Below are positions 45,435-53,736 of a DNA stretch of 64,000 nt, one piece after another. A program made the translations under genes and the position numbers. Origin of the DNA: Salinibacterium amurskyense (lineage in GTDB: Bacteria > Actinomycetota > Actinomycetes > Actinomycetales > Microbacteriaceae). Location: NCBI RefSeq assembly GCF_002797685.1, contig NZ_PGFH01000003.1, positions 124,001 through 188,000 of the forward strand, in the 5' to 3' direction. Numbering within the stretch: position 1 is the first letter of the stretch; the number at the start of each line of letters is the position of its first letter. The notes under the pieces are model-generated. The model ran no database searches and was not told the DNA's origin. It saw only the letters and a program-made list of their open reading frames with translations.

Positions 45435-45896
45435 ATGTTTCGGCGTCATCCCTATCTGAGCGCTGCCACGTTCAGCTATCTCGCCGTGGTGGCTTGGCTG
45501 ACGCTGAGCCCGCAAGCTCCCGACCAACGTGATGGTCCGCTCTGGCAACTGGCGGTTTTTCTCGACCGGTTTCAGGCTACGCAGTGGCTCACTTTCAATG
45601 ACCTCGAGTTCATGGCCAACATTGCGTTGTTTGTGCCGGTGGGATTGTTCTTTGTTCTTCTCGTCGGCAAGCGCCAATGGTGGCTCGCGCTTGGCCTCGC
45701 GGTTCTACTGACGGCGGGAATCGAATGGGTGCAGCAGTTCATTCCCTCCCGCGTTTCTGACCCGCGCGACATCGTTTCCAACTCCGTCGGAGCGACGATC
45801 GGTGTGGTGGTCACTCTGAGCGTGGCCGCAGCACGCGAGCGGGCTCGTCGCCGGCGTCGTAATCGACCAGCAGGAAACTATTCCTCCGCACGCTAA
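45435..45896 (+). CDS. VanZ-family membrane protein
   Basis: A 153-aa membrane protein of the VanZ-like family, named after a low-level teicoplanin resistance protein. It has about four helices and the family segment NDLEFMANIALFVPVGLF with TAGIEWVQQFIPSRVSDPRDIVSN, including the conserved E, Q and SD/D residues. The C terminus is Arg-rich. The ATG at 45435 is adopted; a GTG at 45417 in the same frame is possible. Cell-envelope role inferred from the family. Confidence 0.8.
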   Translation: MFRRHPYLSAATFSYLAVVAWLTLSPQAPDQRDGPLWQLAVFLDRFQATQWLTFNDLEFMANIALFVPVGLFFVLLVGKRQWWLALGLAVLLTAGIEWVQQFIPSRVSDPRDIVSNSVGATIGVVVTLSVAAARERARRRRRNRPAGNYSSAR

Positions 45897-45909
45897 CCGG
45901 CCCTAGGCT

Positions 45910-46578
45910 GTGGTCGTGCTAATTCTTCGAGGCTTTCTCGCCTATTTTGCTGTGGCGGTACTCCATGTGGCGAGCCTCGCCGCGGGGTGGGATGACATGG
46001 CAGTGGTCACCAAGTTCTCGCTCATGCCCGCTCTTATGGTGGGCGTCGTTATCGTGCGGCGGCGCCCGTTCTCGTGGCCCGACTATCTGCTGCTCGCCGC
46101 TCTCACGCTGTCGTGGCTCGGTGACATTTTTGTGTCGGATGCCGCGAGCTCACGCTTCCTCGTGGGGCTCGGCTCATTCTTTGCCGCCCACGCGCTTTAC
46201 CTCGTGCTGTTTCTTCGCGTGGTGAAATCGCGCCGGGTGCCCATGCTGGCGCTACTGCTCGTCGTCTGGTGGGCAGGCTTGCTGTTCCTGCTGCGCGATG
46301 ATCTGGGCTTCTTCTTTGTTCCGCTTGCGGTCTATGGGGCAGTGCTGGCGGCATCCACAGCAGCGGCGTTGGCGACGTCGCGACTGATCGCCACGGGAGC
46401 AGTTCTTTTTCTAGCGTCGGATTCAGCGCTCGCCTGGGCTCTGTTCGCACCGAGCCCGGTCTGGTGGCAGTCGGATGTCGTAATCATGACTCTCTACATT
46501 GCTGGCCAGTTTCTGATCGCCACCGGGTTCATTCGGGCGCGGAACGCTCGGGGGAACACTGCTAGCGTGTCCGAGTGA
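45910..46578 (+). CDS. YhhN-family membrane protein (lysoplasmalogenase-like)
   Basis: A 222-aa protein with eight or so helices and GTG start. The family acid residues are in LSWLGDIFVSD and LFLASDSALAW. Vertebrate YhhN homologues (TMEM86) cleave lysoplasmalogen; the bacterial function is less clear. It starts 13 bases after the VanZ gene, and its stop overlaps the next GTG (GTGA), so the three genes probably form one transcript. Confidence 0.8.
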   Translation: MVVLILRGFLAYFAVAVLHVASLAAGWDDMAVVTKFSLMPALMVGVVIVRRRPFSWPDYLLLAALTLSWLGDIFVSDAASSRFLVGLGSFFAAHALYLVLFLRVVKSRRVPMLALLLVVWWAGLLFLLRDDLGFFFVPLAVYGAVLAASTAAALATSRLIATGAVLFLASDSALAWALFAPSPVWWQSDVVIMTLYIAGQFLIATGFIRARNARGNTASVSE

Positions 46579-47252
46579 CTCCTGAGCCCTCCGACCCCGT
46601 CGTTCAGAGACGCGTTGCGGTGGGCCCGGTTGTGGCGGCTGTCGTGGCGCTCGTTGTTTTTGCCGTCATCGTGACCGTCGTGATTACGCTCGCCGCGGCA
46701 TCCTTGTCGCCGACCGCCACTGCGACGCCAACGGCAGCGTCGTCGCTACCGTCGCCAGCGGCAACGAGTGTTCCGGCGCCCGAGTCGACTCTGATCCCGC
46801 CAAGCGCAGAGTCAACGGGAACACGGTGTTTTGATTACACGGCCGAGGTCTCAGCGCTCGACATCGAATCCGCGCAGGTGGCGCAACGTGATCGGGATGA
46901 GGTTGAGGTGGAGGTCACTCTGGCGAAACCTTGGGAGGGCTCGTCGGCTCAACTGGGCATCTACGCCGAGCGCGCCGATGGCGACCGCGCGTACCAATTC
47001 TCGCTCGAGATCGACGACGGCGAGATTGAAGAGTTCACTTCGCACGAATTCGACCGCGACGACGCTGACGAGCTCGATGTCGACGACGCCGAACTCTCCG
47101 GCTCCACCGTGCGTTTTCTCGTGCCTCGTTCGATCGGCAAGAAATTGGGAGACGAGTGGTCGTGGTTCGCTTTTAGCGCCGCCGACGGCTCGACGATCGA
47201 CACATGCCCGGGAGTCCCGAATGCTCCGGAGTACTTGCGTTTCGAACGCTAG
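46575..47252 (+). CDS. single-pass membrane-anchored protein with extracytoplasmic domain, unknown
   Basis: A 225-aa protein with one transmembrane helix near residues 17-45, then a Pro/Ser/Thr/Ala-rich linker (about 46-78) and an acidic beta-rich domain with two cysteines (CFDYTAEV and DTCPGVPNAP) that could form a disulfide outside the cell. The acidic stretch RDDADELDVDDAELSGS is notable. GTG start overlaps the preceding stop. Not recognised; translation coupling suggests a role with the YhhN protein. Confidence 0.7.
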   Translation: MTPEPSDPVVQRRVAVGPVVAAVVALVVFAVIVTVVITLAAASLSPTATATPTAASSLPSPAATSVPAPESTLIPPSAESTGTRCFDYTAEVSALDIESAQVAQRDRDEVEVEVTLAKPWEGSSAQLGIYAERADGDRAYQFSLEIDDGEIEEFTSHEFDRDDADELDVDDAELSGSTVRFLVPRSIGKKLGDEWSWFAFSAADGSTIDTCPGVPNAPEYLRFER

Positions 47253-47285
47253 AACTCACGAAATGCTTGCCGAGTAGCCGTTCCG

Positions 47286-48467
47286 CTAGCGGGCGATGCA
47301 GGCTCCGCTAGAAACGGCGGTGCTGAGGTCAGCCGCATTCTCGACGATGGGGCGAACAGCATCCAGCGTCAGTGCGTAACCAACGTTGTTCTGTTCGGTG
47401 CTACTGCCAAAAATCGTGCCCGCGATGTCTCCATCGAGAGTCAGCAGAGGGCCGCCTGAGTTTCCGGGATTCACTTGACCCGCCAGAGTGTAGACCTCGC
47501 GGGGCGCTGCACCCTCGCCGTAGATGTCGGCACTCTCGAAGGTGCTCACGTGCTGCACGAGAGCGGCACTGGTCGTGAAGGGACCACCGTAGGGGTACCC
47601 CTGGATTGCCGTGCTGGTGCCGGGGCGTGCGGTGTCTCCGAGCCGGAGCGCATCGGCGGTAAGGCCAGGAACCGCCAGAACGGCTAAGTCGTTCACGGAG
47701 TCGAAATACACAATGGAGCTCGGGAGAACTTGGCCGTTGAGCGCTTCAACCACGGGGCCCGACGTGCCCGAAACGACATGGGCATTGGTCATGATGCGCT
47801 CTGGCGCAATCACAAACCCGCTTCCCGTCTGACCCTGACCGCAGGCGTAAGCATTCCCCGTGATGCGCACAACGGACTGCGCTGCGGCGGCGAGAGCGGG
47901 GCTGTCGGCGTCGATGGTGGGGATTTGCGCATTCGGATCGCCGAGAGGCGAACCCAGCAAAGGTAGGGCGCGATCGCTGAGCGCAGTTCGCCAGCGGGCG
48001 ATGTTCGCTTCGACGACGTCGGGCGTTACATCCTGAATGGTGCGGATGACCGATGATGCTGAAATCGTGCGGGAGAGTACCGGCACTCCCAGCTGTGCCG
48101 CGCTGAAGCTAACCGTCGAGATAACGAGCGCGGCGACGACGAAGATTGCGAGCCCGCCCACCGCACGATCAGCTCCGCGAAGAATCTTCGTCTCGATCGA
48201 TACTTGAATCGCTTTGCCCGCGGCAGAACCTACTGCGTGCCCCACGGCAACGAGGGCGATGGCTACCGACACCGCGACCAGCACGCGCACTTGCGGCACC
48301 GACGCCAGCTGCGCAATGTTTCGAGCGAAGAGCATCGCCAAGAAAATGCCGACGGCAACACCAGCGATGACAAAAATGCTGCGAGTGAGGCCGATTCGGA
48401 TGCCATAGATGGCATAGCCCAGCAAGACGCCGACGAGCAGCAGGTCGAGCATCGGGGCGACGTTCAT
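47286..48467 (-). CDS. marP: MarP-type membrane serine protease (CvpA + trypsin-like domain)
   Basis: A 393-aa protein with four N-terminal helices of the CvpA type (residues 5-125) and an extracytoplasmic chymotrypsin-like protease. The catalytic triad is His230 (TNAHVV), Asp260 (SVNDLAVL) and Ser337 (GNSGGP). Cys209 and Cys390 are the only protease-domain cysteines and match the redox-switch disulfide of mycobacterial MarP, whose length is nearly the same. MarP activates a peptidoglycan hydrolase under acid and oxidative stress. Divergent from the second NERD-like gene. Confidence 0.9.
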   Translation of the reverse strand: MNVAPMLDLLLVGVLLGYAIYGIRIGLTRSIFVIAGVAVGIFLAMLFARNIAQLASVPQVRVLVAVSVAIALVAVGHAVGSAAGKAIQVSIETKILRGADRAVGGLAIFVVAALVISTVSFSAAQLGVPVLSRTISASSVIRTIQDVTPDVVEANIARWRTALSDRALPLLGSPLGDPNAQIPTIDADSPALAAAAQSVVRITGNAYACGQGQTGSGFVIAPERIMTNAHVVSGTSGPVVEALNGQVLPSSIVYFDSVNDLAVLAVPGLTADALRLGDTARPGTSTAIQGYPYGGPFTTSAALVQHVSTFESADIYGEGAAPREVYTLAGQVNPGNSGGPLLTLDGDIAGTIFGSSTEQNNVGYALTLDAVRPIVENAADLSTAVSSGACIAR

Positions 48468-48562
48468 TGTCTCAGCCTAAGGCGCATCGACGGCGTCGGT
48501 TGCCGAGTTGGGCGATCGTCGAACGCGAGATAATCTCTCACAGAACAATGTTGGGGGATCGG

Positions 48563-49396
48563 GTGAGCGACAAGGCGCACGAAAGCCGCGCTCCGGCATC
48601 CTTCACCGAGGATTCCGGGTTCGGTCTGGCGATGGCCGCATGCTTGCGCGCCCAGCGAGACAGGGAGCCGCGCACGTGGTTTCAGCGACTCCGCGGCGCG
48701 AGCCCGCTCTCGGCCGAGGCCAGCGCGGTGTACGCCCATGGCGTGGGAGAGCTCGAATCTGCTGTCGCACTCGCTGCGCTGGGTGCCGATTGGTTCATTG
48801 CCGGTTCCACTGACAGCGGCGATACGAGTGTTGGCGCGGATCACGTCGTTCTCGGCCCGGCGGGAGTCTTCGCTGTGTGTAGCCGGCGGCATCCGGGAGC
48901 GAAAGCGGTCACTGCCGGGCGCATGATCCTCATCAATGGTCGCCGCGTCGCGTACGTTCGCGACGCCACAATCTTGGCCGAGCGCCTCACCGATTCGTTC
49001 GCCGCCCTCGGCGCCCCCTCCGTGCAGGTGCGCCCGCTCGTCACCCTCACGGGAACCTCCGAACTGGTTCGTGGCCGCATGAAAGCGCCGGTTCCGGTGT
49101 TGCCCCTTCAGGATCTTGCAGCTTGGCTCATTCGTCACGAAGCTGTCTATTCGCGGGCGGAAATTGCCGCCCTGGTTCCCGTCGCCGGTCGCCTCAGCGG
49201 CTGGACCGCACGCCCCGCGGTCACGGGCCCGAGCATTCGGCTCACCGCCCGCTTCGAGCGACTGCGAACTGAAGTGGATGCCGCCCGCCGCCGCTACCGG
49301 CTATGGATCGCCGTCGGGGGAGCGGTTGCGCTCGCGGCCACCGTCACGATGGTGGCGTTCGCGATTCCCGCGATTGTTGCTCTCTTCGCTGGGTAG
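48563..49396 (+). CDS. membrane-anchored NERD-like protein lacking the nuclease ExK motif (paralogue 2)
   Basis: A 277-aa paralogue of the protein at 44594-45391. The GTG at 48563 follows GGGGGA; an in-frame ATG at 48548 has no ribosome site. Shared features in order are SPLSAEA (SPLTAEG in the other), HGVGELE with the Gly-Glu, ADHVVLGPAGVFAV with the Asp, a central QVRPLVTL (NVVPVLVV in the other) segment and a C-terminal helix. The place of the ExK reads VCSRR, again without the acid. Function unknown; nuclease activity is unlikely. Confidence 0.7.
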   Translation: MSDKAHESRAPASFTEDSGFGLAMAACLRAQRDREPRTWFQRLRGASPLSAEASAVYAHGVGELESAVALAALGADWFIAGSTDSGDTSVGADHVVLGPAGVFAVCSRRHPGAKAVTAGRMILINGRRVAYVRDATILAERLTDSFAALGAPSVQVRPLVTLTGTSELVRGRMKAPVPVLPLQDLAAWLIRHEAVYSRAEIAALVPVAGRLSGWTARPAVTGPSIRLTARFERLRTEVDAARRRYRLWIAVGGAVALAATVTMVAFAIPAIVALFAG

Positions 49397-49417
49397 TACT
49401 GCGGGAGCCCTGCCTCT

Positions 49418-49425
49418 GCTAAACT
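49418..49425 (+). promoter_or_regulatory. possible extended -10 element of rpsO
   Basis: TGCTAAACT (from 49417) fits an extended -10 (TGnTAnnnT), about 90 bases before the rpsO start. The same CTAAACT occurs upstream of nusA at 7143-7149. No clear -35. Confidence 0.35.
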
Positions 49426-49515
49426 TTCAAGGTTGCCGTCTAACGGCCGCGGATAAAGAGAGCTCAAGCATTTCAGCTATGGGCACCGCGCAACGACTAG
49501 AAAGGGGATCACCTT

Positions 49516-49785
49516 ATGGCTCTAGAAGCAAGCATCAAGAAGGCGATCATCGAAGAGTACGCAACCCACCCAGGTGACACGGGATCCCCCGAGGTCCAGA
49601 TCGCGATGATGACTCGTCGCATCCTCGACCTCACGGAGCACCTCAAGATGCACAAGCACGACCACCACTCGCGTCGTGGACTGCTTCTTCTTGTTGGTCA
49701 GCGTCGTCGTCTGCTGGGTTACCTGCAGAACGTTGACATCACGCGTTACCGTACGCTGATTGAGAAGCTGGGACTGCGCCGCTAG
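49516..49785 (+). CDS. rpsO: 30S ribosomal protein S15
   Basis: Primary 16S-binding ribosomal protein of the platform; 89 aa, the normal length. Signature features are [35 protein letters not shown] and [16 protein letters not shown]. The ATG at 49516 has a purine-rich AAAGGGGA site. Bacterial S15 often represses its own translation through the leader; the 120-base leader here contains a small GCCGT/ACGGC stem. A strong terminator follows, and pnp is not adjacent. Confidence 0.97.
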   Translation: MALEASIKKAIIEEYATHPGDTGSPEVQIAMMTRRILDLTEHLKMHKHDHHSRRGLLLLVGQRRRLLGYLQNVDITRYRTLIEKLGLRR

Positions 49786-49804
49786 TCGACTCGTCACACT
49801 TGCC

Positions 49805-49837
49805 AAAGGCCGTCATCGCATTGCGATGGCGGCCTTT
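49805..49837. terminator. intrinsic terminator after rpsO
   Basis: AAAGGCCGTCATCGCA (49805-49820) pairs along its whole length (one G-U) with 49822-49837, followed by GTTGTTG. It also lies after the converging DUF308 gene, whose strand it could serve with its own T-rich end. Confidence 0.75.
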
Positions 49838-49859
49838 GTTGTTGCTGTGAGCGTGTTGC

Positions 49860-50468
49860 CTATTCGGCGGTAGCCGGTGCGCTGGGAGCAGCGGTCTTGG
49901 GTTTGCGCGGCAGCGTGAGCAGGGTGGTGAGGCTCACGGCGATCATGAGCACGGCACCGATAGCCACGAGCGAGAAGACGCCGGCGGCAGGGAGCACGAA
50001 CATCGCTACACCGGCCGCCATCGAGACGATGCCGCTGACCCAGCCGAACCAGCGCGGGTGAATGGTGCCGCGCACTCCACCGACGAGGTCGACTACTCCT
50101 TCGAGAATCCAGCCGATTCCGATGACGAGGGCGAGCGCGATGAGCGTCTGGAACGGGTTGGCGAGGCACAGGATGCCGGCGATCACGATGAGGAGTCCGA
50201 GAAGGCCAGTGGTCCAGCGCATCGGGGAGTCAAGGTTGTTCGCGACGAAGGCGGCGGTCACGCGGTACATTCCCGACGCGATGAGGTAGATGCCGAAGAG
50301 CACTGCGATGGTGAGCAAGGTTGCGCCGGGGAACAGCAGCCCGATGACTCCGAGCACAAGCCCGATGACGGCGACCGCCATGAGTTGACCGCGGTGGACG
50401 CGCAAGAGTCCGGGGAGAAGATCTTCAGCCGAGACGGGGCGGGGAGTGGTGCTGTCAGACGAGCTCAT
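49860..50468 (-). CDS. HdeD/DUF308 family membrane protein
   Basis: A 202-aa protein with six transmembrane helices forming three DUF308 pairs, with segments GLVLGVIGLLFPGATLLTIAVLFG and LVIGIGWILEGVVDLVGG typical of the HdeD acid-resistance family. The ATG at 50468 follows AGGAC; a longer frame to 50513 has no site. The C terminus is Ala/Pro-rich. HdeD of E. coli contributes to acid resistance at high cell density; no direct evidence for that here. Confidence 0.85.
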   Translation of the reverse strand: MSSSDSTTPRPVSAEDLLPGLLRVHRGQLMAVAVIGLVLGVIGLLFPGATLLTIAVLFGIYLIASGMYRVTAAFVANNLDSPMRWTTGLLGLLIVIAGILCLANPFQTLIALALVIGIGWILEGVVDLVGGVRGTIHPRWFGWVSGIVSMAAGVAMFVLPAAGVFSLVAIGAVLMIAVSLTTLLTLPRKPKTAAPSAPATAE

Positions 50469-50569
50469 TACGGTCCTAACCAGAGTTGTCAATGCGTGCC
50501 TTACGTTGCCCATTCTCCCAGTTGGATTGCCCCAGTGTGCAACTGCGACGCACCGGTTAGGCTCGAAGC

Positions 50570-51487
50570 ATGTCGCGTCGTGTTACTTACTCTCAGCTCG
50601 GTGGGCCTGAAGTGCTCACGATTTCCGAAGTTACCGAACCTCACGCTGGTGAGGGCGAGGTGCGGGTGCGTGTGAAGTGCGCCGGCATCAATCCCTTCGA
50701 CGCGAAGGTTTTTAGCGGGGCGCCCACTGCTAGTCCTCAAAGCGTGGAATTCCCGAGTGGCAACGGCAACGACTTCGCCGGTGTTGTCGATGAAGTTGGC
50801 GCGGGAGTGGACCAGTGGGCTGTCGGTGACGAAGTGCTCGGCGGAAAGGGCTTCAGCGGCCAAGCGGATTTCGTTGTTGTTCCCGCAGCCAAACTCGTTC
50901 GCAAGCCGGCTGATTTGAGTTGGGAACAGGCGGGCGGCCTCGATATCGCCGGTCGTACGGCCTGGGCGAGCGTCGAAGCTGTCGCCCTCACTGAGGCCGA
51001 CACCGTTCTCGTGAGCGCTGCAGCGGGTGGCGTCGGCGTCATCGCCGCGCAGCTCGCCAAGCTCAAGGGCGCGAAAGTGATTGGCTCCGCCAGCGCATCG
51101 AACCATGAGTTCTTGCGTTCGCTCGGCATCCACCCCGTCGCGTACGGCGAGGGCATGGTCGAGCGCATTCTCGAGATTAGCCCCGAAGGTGTGACCGCTG
51201 CCCTCGATAACAACGGCCGCGAAACAGTGGATGCTGCGCTAGCGCTGGGTGCCCCGGCCGACCGCATCAACACGATCGCTGACTATGCGGCGGTCTCGGA
51301 GTACGGCACCTCGGGTGTCGGTGCCGCGGGGGCGACCCCGGCTGACCTCGCGTCGCTTGCGGCCCTCGTTGCTGCCGGAACCGTTGAGGTTCCGATCGAT
51401 TCGGTATTCCCGCTCGAGCAGGTCTCTGAGGCCTACGCCAAGCTTCTCGAAGGCCACTCCCGCGGCAAGATTGTGCTCACGCTCTAG
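50570..51487 (+). CDS. NADP-dependent oxidoreductase, zinc-free quinone oxidoreductase type
   Basis: A 305-aa medium-chain reductase of the QOR group. The GroES-like N-terminal domain has AGINPFDAKVFSG and GNDFAGVVDEVG; the Rossmann motif is AAAGGVGVIAAQLAKL (about residues 147-162). No structural or catalytic zinc-binding cysteine set is present. Such enzymes reduce quinones or enones with NADPH. It is followed so closely by the BenE-type gene that they are probably co-transcribed. Confidence 0.87.
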   Translation: MSRRVTYSQLGGPEVLTISEVTEPHAGEGEVRVRVKCAGINPFDAKVFSGAPTASPQSVEFPSGNGNDFAGVVDEVGAGVDQWAVGDEVLGGKGFSGQADFVVVPAAKLVRKPADLSWEQAGGLDIAGRTAWASVEAVALTEADTVLVSAAAGGVGVIAAQLAKLKGAKVIGSASASNHEFLRSLGIHPVAYGEGMVERILEISPEGVTAALDNNGRETVDAALALGAPADRINTIADYAAVSEYGTSGVGAAGATPADLASLAALVAAGTVEVPIDSVFPLEQVSEAYAKLLEGHSRGKIVLTL

Positions 51488-51500
51488 AGAGGCATCCGCC

Positions 51501-52751
51501 ATTTTCCAGCTCTTTTCTACCGGCATCATCGCCGGTATCGCGGGCTTTGCATCATCGTTCACCCTTGTGGTTGCTGGGCTGCACGCGGTCGGCGCGAGTG
51601 ACGATCAGGCAGCCTCTGGCCTGTTGATTCTGACGGTCATGATGGGACTCGTCACGATCGGGCTGGCGTGGGGCTACCGGATGCCGATCACGGTCGCGTG
51701 GTCGACTCCCGGTGCCGCACTGCTGATCGTTGCGGCGCAGGGTGACGTTGAGTTTCAGGCCGCGGTTGGTGCCTTCATCGTGTGCGGCGTGCTCATTATG
51801 GTGTGCGGTCTGGTTCCCGCGCTGGGGCGACTCATCACGCGGATTCCGCAACCGATCGCGAGTGCAATGCTCGCGGGCATCCTCTTTCCGATTTGTCTTG
51901 CGCCAATCACAGCATCGGTGGAGTACCCCTGGTTGGGTCTTCCGATGGTCGTGGTGTGGTTGATTCTGTTGAAGGTTGCCCCGCGGTGGGCTGTGCCGGG
52001 AGCGCTTGTTGCAGCGATTGTTGCGATTGCGCTGACGACCGACGGCAGTCTGTTTGGTGATGCCGCCGTGGTGCCACAGCTCACTCTCGTGGTTCCCGTC
52101 TTCGACCCGATTCTGATCGTAAGCCTCGGCATCCCGCTGTTCATCGTCACGATGGCCGGGCAAAACGTGCCGGGCTTTACCGTCATGCGCACCTACGGCT
52201 ATGCGGTTCCCGCCGGCCCCGCCCTCACTGTTACCGGTGCCGCGTCTGCCGCGAGTGCATTCTTTGGCGGTCATGCCCTCAACCTCGCCGCTATTACGGC
52301 AGCGCTCACGGCGAGCGAAGAGGCGCACGATGACCCCAAGCGCCGCTGGATCGCCTCTGTGGCAGCGGGCACCACTTACGTTGTGATCGGTCTGGGGGCC
52401 GGTTTCGCCACCGCCCTCGTCTCGGTAGCGCCTCCCATCGTGGTGGTGGCGATCGCGGGGCTTGCGGTGATCGGTGCTCTCATCACTTCGGTGCGTACTG
52501 CTCTGGATGCTCCCGAGCACCGCATCGCGGCCATCGCCACGTTCCTCGTTGCCGCGTCGGGCATCACCGTGATCGGAATTGGCTCCGCGTTTTGGGCGCT
52601 CATCGTCGGAGCGATCATCATGGCGTGGCTCGGTTGGCGCCGAAAGACTGGCGTCACGGCTACGCCAGCGGGCCCGGATGCCGCCCCCGAGGGAGCCGGG
52701 CCGACCGCCCCTGAGAGTGCCGCACCGGCCGCCCCAGAAAAGAAACTTTAA
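51501..52751 (+). CDS. benE: BenE-family benzoate/H+ symporter-like permease
   Basis: Twelve-helix permease of about 416 aa resembling the BenE benzoate transporter: FSTGIIAGIAGFASSF at the start, GQNVPGFTVMRTYGY and GGHALNLAAITAAL. No ATG, GTG or TTG lies at the expected N terminus. An ATT at 51501 with AGAGAGG eight bases upstream fits the family start; a TTG at 51471 inside the preceding gene lacks a site but would add ten residues. The C terminus is a Pro/Ala-rich cytoplasmic tail. No benzoate-degradation genes are nearby, so the substrate is uncertain. Confidence 0.78.
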   Translation: MFQLFSTGIIAGIAGFASSFTLVVAGLHAVGASDDQAASGLLILTVMMGLVTIGLAWGYRMPITVAWSTPGAALLIVAAQGDVEFQAAVGAFIVCGVLIMVCGLVPALGRLITRIPQPIASAMLAGILFPICLAPITASVEYPWLGLPMVVVWLILLKVAPRWAVPGALVAAIVAIALTTDGSLFGDAAVVPQLTLVVPVFDPILIVSLGIPLFIVTMAGQNVPGFTVMRTYGYAVPAGPALTVTGAASAASAFFGGHALNLAAITAALTASEEAHDDPKRRWIASVAAGTTYVVIGLGAGFATALVSVAPPIVVVAIAGLAVIGALITSVRTALDAPEHRIAAIATFLVAASGITVIGIGSAFWALIVGAIIMAWLGWRRKTGVTATPAGPDAAPEGAGPTAPESAAPAAPEKKL

Positions 52752-52759
52752 AGTTTTTT
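52743..52759 (+). terminator. AT-rich palindrome with T run at the end of the BenE gene
   Basis: AAACTTTAAAGTTT (52743-52756) is a perfect palindrome running into six T (52754-52759) and covers the stop codon. The weak A-T stem makes it a poor intrinsic terminator. Confidence 0.35.
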
Positions 52760-52769
52760 GAGATTGCTG

Positions 52770-52795
52770 CATCCAAAACAGGGGTTCAGCCAGAA
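52770..52795 (+). promoter_or_regulatory. possible ECF sigma promoter of the DUF4397-sortase operon
   Basis: GCATCC (52769-52774), a 15-base spacer and CCAGAA (52790-52795) resemble the CCATCC / CCGAAT elements reported for mycobacterial SigK, whose anti-sigma RskA is related to the one encoded in this operon. It lies about 50 bases before the first gene. The match is partial and the spacer one base short, so treat as a hypothesis. Confidence 0.35.
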
Positions 52796-52843
52796 GTACT
52801 CCATGTAAGGCGATTTACGCCCGACTATGAGAGGACAAGAACA

Positions 52844-53668
52844 GTGCGAAACAAAATTTTTGCCGGTGTAGCCGCCGGAGCGATTGCCGCCGTAGGAGTC
52901 GCCATCCCCGCCAACGCAATCTCGGACACCACCGCTGACCTGTACGTTCTGCACGCAGTGCCGGGACTCACCGTCGACGTGTACGTCAACGGCGAACTCA
53001 CTCTCGACGACTTCGAGCCCGGTGACCTCGCCGGCCCTCTCGACCTCCCGGCCGACACCTACACGGTCGCGATCACCGCCTCCGATGCCGCCGACGACTC
53101 GTCGCCCGCCATCGGCCCGATCGACCTCACGCTCGAAGCAAACACGAGCTACACCGCGGTGGCTCACCTCGATGAATCAGGTGACCCCACGGCCAGCCTC
53201 TTCACCAATGACCTCTCGACGGTCGCTGCCGGTGAAGGCCGACTGACCGTTCGCCACACGGCTGCAGCCCCCGCTGTCGACGTGCTCGCCAACGACGCAG
53301 TTGCCTTCGAAAACCTGAGCAACCCCGACGAAGTGAAGGCTGACCTCGCGGTCGGAACGATCTCCGCCGCTGTTGCACTCACCGGAACCACTGACCCCGT
53401 CATTGGCCCGGCCGACGTCGAAATCGCCGAAGGTGTCAACACGATCGTGTACGCCTGGGGCAGCGCCGCCGACGACAACCTCACCCTCGCAGTGCAGACC
53501 ATTGACGGCCTCCACTCGAACCCCGGCGGAGTAGACGCCGGAACTGCAGGACTCGCCGCTGACAACAACAACGGCATCCTCGTCGCCGGCCTCGGTGGCC
53601 TCGCAGCACTCCTTGCTCTCGCAGGATTCGCCGCAACCCGACTCTCCGCCGCCCGCGCAGCGAAGTAG
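52844..53668 (+). CDS. secreted DUF4397-domain protein with C-terminal membrane anchor
   Basis: A 274-aa surface protein. The GTG at 52844 follows GAGAGGA. A signal peptide covers residues 1-26 (cleavage near ANA-IS). Two beta-sandwich DUF4397 units follow (about 28-135 and 136-225), each opening with a line such as DLYVLHAVPGLTVDVYVNG or LTVRHTAAAPAVDVLAND. A Gly/Asn-rich spacer leads to a transmembrane helix (about 245-265) and a basic tail. No LPxTG-type motif precedes the helix, although a sortase gene follows. Probably an abundant envelope protein. Confidence 0.85.
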   Translation: MRNKIFAGVAAGAIAAVGVAIPANAISDTTADLYVLHAVPGLTVDVYVNGELTLDDFEPGDLAGPLDLPADTYTVAITASDAADDSSPAIGPIDLTLEANTSYTAVAHLDESGDPTASLFTNDLSTVAAGEGRLTVRHTAAAPAVDVLANDAVAFENLSNPDEVKADLAVGTISAAVALTGTTDPVIGPADVEIAEGVNTIVYAWGSAADDNLTLAVQTIDGLHSNPGGVDAGTAGLAADNNNGILVAGLGGLAALLALAGFAATRLSAARAAK

Positions 53669-53736
53669 TCACAGCACAACCTCCACAGCACGACCCAGTA
53701 CGACCAACACTCACACACCCCAGCAAGGAGAACGTC

